Assembly: GCF_000471905.2 (NCBI RefSeq) | Contig: NW_006494789.1 | Span: 3,113,176-3,177,175, forward strand | Source of the DNA: Amborella trichopoda | Lineage: Eukaryota > Streptophyta > Magnoliopsida > Amborellales > Amborellaceae | Reading direction: 5' to 3' | DNA length: 64,000 bases | Shown: positions 55,686-64,000 of the stretch, one piece after another | How the letters are laid out: each line of letters opens with the position of its first letter | Position numbering within the stretch: position 1 is the stretch's first letter | Notes under the pieces: model-generated | Databases searched by the model: none | What the model saw: the letters and a program-made list of their open reading frames with translations, nothing else | Told to the model about the DNA's origin: nothing | Program-made: the position numbers and the translations under genes

Positions 55686-57061
55686 TTAGGAACAATGTGA
55701 ATAACAAGGAAGGTCGCAGCCCCCTACAGTGTTCTGGGCACTACGCGTTGGTGTTAACCGCGAGAAATTGGAGCGATCTACGGATGTAGATCTCTCAGAA
55801 CTGACACTTTCAACAGATAATAGATAAATAAAAAAGCAATGGTAGAGAAAGTGGGAACAATTGAATTCAGATTTGAGATCAGATCTGCCTAGAAACGAGC
55901 AGATCTACTCTCAGATCTGTGGTGGAGCCAGCGTTATCCGAAGCATTTCAAAACACAATTTTGAATTCAAAATGAGTCAAAGCTTGATCAAAATAAAATA
56001 AATACAATAAAAGAAAAAGGAAATGAAGGAGAAGAAAATACCGAACTGGGCCGAATGGCGTGGGCTTCCCATGCCTTCGAGGGCTTGCCCATATCAGAAC
56101 CGACTCCTTTTGCCCTTGTGGTCCAGATGTCAATCACCAATTCTCTGGTAGTAATAGAGTGGTTGTGCCCTAGAAATGGTTTAGATCTAGGTCTAGGTTT
56201 ACTCAGACTTAAGATGAGGGTGAGGGTTTTCTCAGGGAAGGTCTCTCTACTCTCTTTGGGTTTCTCTTCTAGCCTAAAGTTTCTAAAAGTCCGGTCCCTC
56301 TTCAACCCTCTCTTTTTTCATCCTTTTATGATCACCCAATGTGAGTTCATATGAACGAGGGATTTGTTGGGGAAAAGTTATCCCGTAACCATTAAATCCC
56401 ATGATCAAACCAATCTTTAACTTTTTAAAATTTGGATTTGATCGACGCGAAGAGCATCACGTGGCCAAACCACCCAAACGATGGCCATAAAAACATGAAA
56501 AATGATAAAAATGCAATTGGAAAAAAACGTGTCTGGGCGGACGAGTCGTGTCGCTCAGGCGACCACCGCGTGTCGTACAAATAAAAAAGTCTCCAAATTA
56601 AAAATTTTCTTTTTAGGTATGTTTCTTAGCCTCTTGTGAAGATACCAGAAAAGTTTTGGTTAAAACAAATTTTTTTACTCTTTTTAATGATTTGTTTGGT
56701 AAAATAGGGCATTTGCAAGATGACTTGGGCGACATGTCTGTGTCGCCTGGGTGGCACGCCCCGTGTTGCTCAAACCAAAACTTGTTAAAATTGATGTTTT
56801 CAATTTTTCATGTCTTCCTTAGCCTCTTGTGAAGCTCTCAGAGAACATTTGGGTCGAAATGGATTTGTTTACTATTTTTAATGTTTTTTCGTAAAACAGC
56901 ATGTTTATTAGATTCCTGATCAAAACAGGCATCTGCTAGGTTCTGGGCTGGCAGAATGGTTCCGGCTCATAGGGTAAATTGTGTGACCTATGGATTTTGG
57001 GTTTATTAAGCCAATTTGATCCTATGGATCCAAGAAAACCACAAAACTTTCCAGATTTAAA
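55686..57061. other. Unassigned AT-rich DNA with a 193-bp duplication
   Basis: No gene, LTR ends or match to other parts of the window found. Bases about 56530-56720 and 56725-56910 are two diverged copies of one unit (CTTAGCCTCTTGTGAAG at 56625 and again at 56818). A minus frame at 56305-55988 shows no conservation I can test. It separates LTR F from the broken end of element C. Confidence 0.4.
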
Positions 57062-57154
57062 GACCTTTGACTACCTTCTGTGGTACATACGTGATGTTGA
57101 ACTCCATCAACAATAATGCCCACTTGGTCAAACGTCCTGACATGCATGGCTGGC

Positions 57155-58642
57155 TCATAAGGAACTCGATAGGGTCCACCTTAGAGATTGGAGATTGGAG
57201 ATTAACTTGACCTCGTGGGTGAGCAAGTAATGGCGGAGCTTTTGTGCATCAAAGATCAAGGATAGGCACATATTTTCGATGGGAGGGTACTTCTTCTCGG
57301 CCCCTTGCATTCTGTGACTGAGATAGTAGAGCACTTTCTCTTTCCCTCCATCATTGTTCTGCACTTGGAGTGCCCCTAGTGACTCATCAAGAGTGGTCAC
57401 GTACATGATGAGAGGCCTTCCCAACACTAGCGTAAAGAGAACTAGAGGATTCAATAAGTATCGCTTGATGTCATCAAGTGCAGTTTGGCACTCCTCATCC
57501 CATATGAAGGGAGTGTCCTTCTTTAGGAGATGTGAAAAGGGCCTACATGACCTTGACAGCTTCGAGATGAACCTTCGAATGTAAGCGAGCTGTCCTTGAA
57601 GAGACCACAGTTCATGGAGGGTTGTAGGCAGTGGCATATCCTGAATGGCCTTGATCTTAACTGGCTCGATTTTTAGCCCACGGTACCTCACGACAACCCC
57701 TAAGAAGTTTCTCGAGCGCACGGCGAAGGTGCATTTCAAGGGGTTCATTTTGAGTTGGTGATGTTGAAGTTAGTCAAATACCTCTTTAAGGTCTTGTATG
57801 TGGGCATCTTTTAGTTCAGATTTTACCACCAAGTCATCGACATCACATTTGACCTCCTTGTGGATCATGTTCTTGATGATGGTCGTTAAGGCTCGGTGGT
57901 ACGTGACACCAGCATTCTTTAACTCAAAAGGCATCATAGTGTAACAAACAACACCTTTTGGGGTCAAGAACGCAGTGGCCTCCTCATCCTCTAGTGCCAT
58001 CTTAATTTCATTATAACCAAAATATCCATCCATGAAGGAGAAGATTTGACAATGGGCCATGGAATCGACAAGCATCTTGATGAACGATAAGGGGAAGTCG
58101 TCTTTGGGGCAGGCGATTTTCAAGTCGCGATAGTCAATGCACACCCTGATTTGGCCATTTTTCTTCTTGATTGGGACGACATTTGCCAGCCATCTTGGGT
58201 AATTGACTTCTCGTATGAATCCAGCTTGCCTGAGCTTGTTCACTTTAGCATCGATCTGCATTTCAAGGTTAGATCTAAACCTTCTTGATTTCTGCTCCAT
58301 GGGGTTGATGGTTGGAATAATACTGAGGCAATGGACAACAATTTGAGGGTCTAGACCGGGCATCTCATTATAATGTCAAGTGAAGACGTCTTGATTTTCT
58401 CGGAGAAGGGAAGTATAAGTTTCTTTCTCCTCTGGGGACATCTTTGCTGAGACGAAAGTTGGCCTCAGGTCAACCTCATCCCCCAGGTTGATCTCTTCAA
58501 GCTCATTAGCCATGGCCTGACTGCCTTCTTCCCATTCTTGTGGAGCTTCCCAAAGTTCCTGGTCAGGGGACTCACCAGGATTCTCATCGACCTCAAATGT
58601 ATAAACCCATGATCTGAACATCTCAGCTTCTAGGAGGAGCAC
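57155..58642 (-). pseudogene. Reverse transcriptase and RNase H of element C
   Basis: A single frame of about 495 codons with only two nonsense codons: TGA at about 58376 (a tryptophan in B) and TAG at 57770. Connector NELEEINLGDEVDLRPTF, then RT: IREVNYPRWLANVVPIKKKN, CIDYRDLKIACPKDDFPL, FSFMDGYFGYNEI, FELKNAGVTYHRA. The catalytic box reads CDVDD instead of CYVDD. RNase H side: FSHLLKKDTPFIWDEECQ, LGRPLIMYVTTLDESLGA, YPPIENMCLSLIFDAQKLRHY. The frame is lost at about 57190 by an insertion of repeated GATTGGA words; beyond it YVPQKVVKG is still readable to 57062. No transposition is possible in this state. Confidence 0.9.
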
Positions 58643-61640
58643 AGTGTGGGAGAGTACTGGTCTCTAGTTAGTCCAGAAGATGGAAGGGTCAACTTCAAAT
58701 GACGAGTCCATCACCTCACGACTGGGATAACTTGGTGCTTACCCCAGGCTGGGTGATGCTTCATGCCCTTGGATCATGTGGCAGGCCTCGTGGGAGTAGG
58801 AGCTCAAAGATTGCTCAATTTTTGTTCAGGTTGACAGGGCATCGACGACTATCGAGATCCCAGCGGCTTGGGCCAACATCTCTTTGAGGCGCCCTTATTG
58901 CGACTCGGTGAGGCTGGTGCTTTCGAACTCTCTACTTAGAGTGTCAAAGTCTGGGCACTGTGGAGCTGCACCTGTGGAGAAAATAGAAGAGGAGGATGGA
59001 GAAGAACAGTTAGAATGTTCCAGACATCGTTTTACGTCCTTGCCAGAATTGGACGTACTAAGGGGATATTTTAGGTCTTTCCCCGTGCTTGACAGTTGTG
59101 GGTTGCTTGTAGCGTCATCACCCATATTGGAGGAATCCCAAGCATTTAGTTACTCAGGAATGTCCACCTGATTGGAAAAAAGGACTAGACGAGCTGTGCC
59201 TGGGATAAAGTCATGCAAAGTGGGTAGTGGGGAAGAGGCCTGAGAAATTCTTCCTTGACAGGTGGCTGAGAAAGATGATTCCTTTGGCGGGCAGATCTAA
59301 GTGCTTGTTGTCCCCTTTTGGGTCCTTGAGGGGGTGTTTGGACTGTTCTATCAAGCCTGTGAGTAGTCTTAGCTTGGTGGACAGCCTCACACTTCAAGGA
59401 CTTGAGCCTACTTCACCCATGATAGACTTCCCAGGGCTGAGAGGTCAAAGGCTTTGAAGGGTCCAATGTATACTTAGGAGGGGCTGGTAGTGTGACCTCC
59501 TCTTGAACGGGAGCGATGACCTAGACACATTCTGGGAAAACTGCACAAACGATGTGGCCTTGCTGAAGTTTCTTTGTGACTATAGCTTCGAACCCAGAGC
59601 ACTCTTTGAGTTTGTGGCCCCATACTTAGTGATATGGACACCAAAGTTTTTTCATGCCCTGGGGAAGACGCTTAGGCTGCTTAGCAGGCTTGAGAGTGGT
59701 GAGACCCTTTTGGAGCATTGCCTCGAAGAGGGCTTGGTCCCGTGTTTCGCTGGGCTGGCGTCGGGAGGTCTTCTTGTACAGGCGGAAGAGGGGATGGAGG
59801 GCATCCTCCTGAGTTGCCCTAAGCTTCCTGACACTGTTGCATCTTCTCTACTAAGAGCTTATCGAAGCCAGTACATTCACTGATGTCATGCCCTCGTATC
59901 TAGTGATTTGCGCCCCAAAGGTTCTCGATCCCTGGAGGCAGGAACTTAGGCTGCGTTGTCGGCTTGGGAGTGACGAGTCCTTCTCGAGCATTACGGAGAA
60001 AAATGCACGAAGGATATCGAGTGCTTTGTTGTCCTCTTGGATCATTACTATCAAGCTTTATCTAACCCTTGTTAATAAGGGCTTCGATAGTGTTGTTGAC
60101 CTTAAAACAGTCATAAGTGGGGTAGCTTACTCTCCTGTGATAGGTGCAATACCTCTCATTTGTCTCCTACCCAGCGAACTCTGCAGTATCGACCTCCAAC
60201 AACTGGATCATGTTTTTTTTTAGTAGTAAGCGTAGTAGTGCAGGAGTCCACTCCTTGTCAAAGGGGTAAACCTTATTCTGGTGCTGGATCCAATGTTGTT
60301 TCACCTACTAGTTTTAGGAGGAAGAACCTTCTTGTAGGACTATTGTTTGTGCCTTGAAAAGGTCCAGGGTTTTAAGAGCCACTCCCTTAGTGTCCATCAC
60401 AGTGACGGTCATGCTGATCACTGCTTTTTTGTTGCTCCGACGGCTAGAGTGAGAGTTTGAGTCGACATGTTGTTGACAAGGGTTGCCATGGTGCTTGAAC
60501 AATCCCTCAATACAAACTGATTTAGAAAAGAGCTCCAACATGGAGGGTGGATGGAACAGCTCAACATTCAGGGCGATCTCAAGAAGCATGTTCCGTATGC
60601 AGGTCTGGACTGCTTCCTTCTCAGTCATGGGATTGACGTGGAAGGTTGCCAACTCTCTCCATTGAGTGATGAGTTTGATGGTCTCCACGTTCCTCTAGAC
60701 TTCGTAGAAGTGTTGCTAAAACAACTACTCCGTCTCTTGCCACGTGTGTACCGAGTTGGGAGGCAGCCTAGCATACCACTGGAAGGTTGATCCTTCACGA
60801 GTCTCGACGAACTGGCGAAGGAGGAGAAGTCCGTCAGTTGTCGTCTCTTGATCGGCCGCCTGGAAGTCGGCAGTATGCTGGTGAGGAGACGTAGTACTGT
60901 TGAACTGGGGGAGTTTCGCTTTTTGTTAGGTTGGGGGAAACGACACCTGGTCAATGTACGAAGGGTACGACTTTTGATAAAGCGACGTCTCCTGCATGCT
61001 TAGGACCTTATTCTTGAGGCTAAGGGTAGCATCTCTGTTGGTTTGGGAGACCCCGCGGGAGGTAGAACTATCTTGGGAGGCCAGTAGAGGAGTTTGCTTG
61101 GGAACTATGTCCTCATTAGTTGGGGAATCGGTCAAAGAAGGGGACCTGGAGGCATTTAGGCGTTCCATCTTTGCAAGGATGGCTTGCATCATTTCCACGA
61201 ACTTGTTCATTCGCTCCTCCTAAGCGTTGTCCGGGTCATTGATTACCATGACACGAACCGTCTCCTCTAGAGGGTCAGAACCTGGTGGCGTAGTGGACTA
61301 CAGAGGTTGGCACGTCAGACGTGGCATGTTAGTCTGGACGGGTTCAGCCTGCCCCGACTCGACTTGAGCCTTGTATGTTGATCTTGTGAGGACCAGTTCT
61401 CGACGGTCTTGGGACCGTGGCTTCTGAGCAGTGATGACCAAGCAATATTCATGGACCTGCTCTGGTTCTGGAGTTTGGAGAGGGAAAAAGGGATTACAAG
61501 GTAGGAGATCGCCAAGAGTGTCAACCACAACTACCTTAGAGGCTTCCCTGGTCAGGATCGATAGGGCTCTTTTTTGCTTAATCTTGAGGCTACTGTGGAC
61601 CTCATTTCAAAATCGAGCTTGAGACCTGGACTTCCCTGCT
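58643..61640 (-). pseudogene. gag of element C, degenerate
   Basis: N-terminal segment 61528-61298 (PEQVHEYCLVITAQKPRSQD), MNKFVEMMQAILAKMERL at 61210, gag domain about 60890-60480 (FQWYARLPPNSV, WRELATFHVNPMTEKEAVQT), knuckle region with YERYCTYHRRVSYPTYDC-type remnants near 60120 and CPYH.VWGHKLKEC near 59640 (a stop replaces one residue), then the tail LKYPLSTSNSGKDVKRCLEH (59125-58895) and EACHMIQ near 58780. About 100 codons later the RT connector starts; the 450-base protease segment of A has no counterpart. Confidence 0.78.
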
Positions 61641-62150
61641 TTCCTTGAACATGCAAGGGCTGTGTCTATCAACTGGAGTAGAGAATGGGGTTCCAAGATT
61701 GTAGTCAAGTTGGGTTTCGGCTTTGGAGGCTAAAGGCCTCTGTCTGACATTAGACCATTGCCTCGAATTCCTTTGTGGGGCCAAGGTATATGGCTGACCT
61801 GAGGCTGGCTCAAGATGGTACTCTTAGGGAAGACGTTTGAGTACCAGGGCTCAAGATGTCTGCCTGACGTCAAAAAAGCGGCAGGGGAAGGAGTCGGTCA
61901 GTGATTCCACCTGAGTCTGGACCCGAGAGCGACCTACAAAGACAGTGCATGTGCACCTTTAGAGTTAGCTGTCTGGGTGACTTGGCGGTCAACCCAAGCT
62001 CGATCAATGGGTCCGACTTGAGGAGGTCGAGGCCCACGAGCTTGTGTCTGTGAGGGACGAGGTAGAAGCCCATCTCTCACTAGGTGAAGGTGTGTGTGTT
62101 GGGAGAGAAGATGGAGTGGTCAACCCGCATTTGCTTGAGGTGGCGTAAAG

Positions 62151-62785
62151 CTAGGCTTTGGGAAGTAAATGCATGGTGCAAGTAGGGCTCGGCCCGATAA
62201 GGCCTTGCCTTGAATGCGAGCTCAAGGCAATGTGAGGGTTGTCCCAAGGTGTTGCTCGAGTGGATGGATCACGAGCCCTTGGGTGTTTGCGAGGGGTGAA
62301 GACCTCAGGACCTCTGACTCTATGTGCCGACCCTCCAAGTGTGGAGGTTCGGGGTGGTGAAGAAGCACAAGGGTTTGCCTTACATCGAACCTCGGGAGTG
62401 ACGACAACTAGCTTGCCTTTCACGAGAATGGACAGGGCAGGCTTCCTACGTCCATTAGCAATATGACTGGCAATAGATTTACCAGTAGCAGAGTGCGTAG
62501 CAGCAAATGTGCTACCCATCAAGTGTCCTCAGTGGAAAGTCTACCAGAGCGAGAAAGAAGGGAGGCAGGGACCTTTAAGTCCCCTCTCGCATCAATCCAG
62601 GTGAGAACCTGGGAGCCGGACCGTGAGTCCTGACTCAGAAGGAGAATGAGAAAGGAGGCTTGAGCGGTTCGCTTCCCCAAAACAACCACGAGTGCAGGGA
62701 TAAGGAAGTCCACAACTCTGATGAACAGGTTGAACAACCCAAATGCCATAGAAATATGCAGAAAGTAAAAGAGGATACTGTTCAA
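62151..62785 (-). pseudogene. Leader ORF (ORF1) of element C
   Basis: First piece 62785-62519 contains MAFGLFNLFIRVVDFLIPAL, LLLSQDSRSGSQVLTWIDAR; the second piece 62522-62151 (other frame) MGSTFAATHSATGKSIASHI and PSPPRTSTLGGSAHRVRG. A joins the two pieces in one frame, so C has a frameshift near 62520. It confirms the protein seen in A. Confidence 0.65.
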
Positions 62786-62815
62786 ATAAGAGCGAATCGA
62801 CTAAGGGGTAGTAGG

Positions 62816-62833
62816 TCCCTAGTGGAGTCGCCA
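62816..62833 (-). other. Primer-binding site of element C (tRNA-Arg type)
   Basis: Minus strand TGGCGACTCCACTAGGGA, two mismatches to TGGCGACTCCGCTGGGGA: the best preserved of the four sites. Three bases from the LTR end. Confidence 0.85.
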
Positions 62834-62836
62834 AGC

Positions 62837-64000
62837 TGGTTAGGTGCCTCGATTTCTCTTTTTAAATTTAGTTTATCTGGCGGCACATATCTCGGGTTTT
62901 TAGAAAACCCGGGATTTGAGATCTCTCTCTCAGAACCTTGCGCATGGGCAAGGGCAAGTATACCAACTGATGAGGGAGGAATTTAAGGTGGGTTCGGGAT
63001 TTACTCGTGCTGGCTCAAGTGGGTGCTTTCTTAGATCACGAAGAAAGCCCCCAACTACTTTAGCTGGTTCGGAATCCCCTCCCTTGACCTGCAATCCTCT
63101 TTTTTTTTGCACAACACTTGTACAGTAAATTTGCAAGACAAGTGGGTCAAAGAGACCCACCCTTGTCTTAGGACAACGTACGTTCTTACGAGAGGGCGAC
63201 GATGCGTAAGGTTCAAATAAAGATAGAAAAGGGACGAAAACTTGATGAAGGGGCAAGTCTAGCACGACGACAAAGAAGTTATCAATTCGGAGTGGTAGCA
63301 AGACGGGCATGGCTCTCTGGACCAGCACAGTGGCAATACTACTCGAAACCGAGACCGATATGGCAGTGTTAGGCTAAGTCTACCCCCAGTCAAGTGAGAA
63401 GAGAAAAGAGAATGAAAAGAAGACACGAGACGACAAAGAGATGGGGTCCTGACGGCGCTAGGCGTTGCCACTCACGACCGTGAAGTACCAGTGTCGAGGC
63501 CCTTATGCTGTGCTCGACACTACTGCTCATGGCTAGAGAGTAAGAAATGAACTATGGATGATGCTAGGCATCGTCGTTGGCAATATAAGGAGACAACATG
63601 CCCCCTGCACGGGCGACGATAATCTCTGATAAAGCTCACGGTGATAATCATTTGTGAAGCGCATGATGGTAATTCTCACGAGGTGCACGGTGATAGGCGT
63701 GGGGCTCAGGAATGACGACAATAAGCACCGAACACTGGAAGGAAGCTCGTACTTAGCGATAGATGTTCCCGAGGCCTTTAGTGGGTGGTAATGGATACCG
63801 ATGTCTACGATAGACGTGCAACAGGGGAGGACCCCTGCGGGTGACAACGAGGTTTGCCATCTTGGTTCTTGACTAAGACGTCGAAGCTACATCTGTGGAC
63901 GACGATGGGCAACACCGTCTACAGGCCTCACTGGAAGAAAGAGATAGAAGAACAGAAGGAGAAGGAGACTCGCGCATGACGCTTCCATCGCCATGCGCGA
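62837..64000 (-). repeat. 5' LTR of element C (partial, cut by window end)
   Basis: Ends ...CTAACCA at 62837 on the minus strand; aligns with 7960 to about 9120 of A and, reversed, with 16290-17381 of B. Only the U5/R side is inside the window; the TATA box would lie beyond 64000. Frames 63328-62930 and 63847-63533 are LTR sequence. Confidence 0.85.

Larger units (their letters stand above)
57062..64000 (-). mobile_element. Tat-lineage retrotransposon C, broken in RNase H
   Basis: Read leftwards from the window edge: partial 5' LTR (64000-62837), PBS (62833-62816), leader ORF (62785-62151), gag (about 61640-58900), RT connector, RT and RNase H (58642-57155). Homology with B ends at about 57062, right after the RNase H motif YVPQKVVKG, so archaeal-type RNase H, integrase and the 3' LTR are gone. 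No protease lies between gag and RT, as in B. Fewer lesions than A, B and D. Confidence 0.85.

Overview
This is a gene-poor, repeat-only stretch of a plant nuclear genome. I recognise no host protein gene, tRNA or rRNA. The plant origin rests on Ty3/gypsy LTR retrotransposons of the Tat (Ogre-like) lineage: very long LTRs, a primer-binding site matching tRNA-Arg, CHHC zinc knuckles, an extra archaeal-type RNase H, and antisense reading frames between integrase and the 3' LTR. A Del/Tekay-like gag with a tRNA-Met primer site and plant-type telomeric heptamers (CCCTAAA) inside a minisatellite fit the same picture. The species cannot be told from this window; dense nesting of 15-17 kb elements suggests a large-genome seed plant.

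Layout. (1) 1-10672: Tat element A, minus strand, 3' end outside the window: 5' LTR, PBS, leader ORF, gag, protease, then (no RT or integrase) an antisense ORF with its own TATA promoter at base 6. (2) 10673-13640: a promoter-like LTR fragment and a GA-rich satellite of about 0.85-0.9 kb units. (3) 13641-52087: a Del/Tekay-like gag-only element E, split inside gag by Tat element B (14777-47258, plus strand). B is itself split inside the integrase zinc finger by Tat element D (24077-39146, minus strand). The order of insertion is therefore E, then B, then D. (4) 52088-57061: an unassigned coding-like piece, a second LTR (F) full of minisatellites, and unassigned AT-rich DNA. (5) 57062-64000: Tat element C, minus strand, broken inside RNase H at one end and running off the window in its 5' LTR.

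How the parts relate. A, B, C and D belong to one Tat family: LTR starts, PBS, leader ORF and gag align by eye. They fall into two complementary structural classes. B and C carry gag and RT-RNase H (plus integrase in B) but the protease segment is missing at the same place. A and D carry protease plus its long linker but lack RT-RNase H-integrase. All copies have stop codons or frameshifts, so each is a fossil here; C has the best preserved pol (two nonsense codons in about 500 codons plus one short insertion). Three copies (A, B, D) keep a TATA box and leader transcribed opposite to the element, followed by an antisense ORF remnant. In B and D the DNA upstream of that antisense promoter is made of long tandem-repeat arrays, the kind of 3' region from which plant satellites arise.
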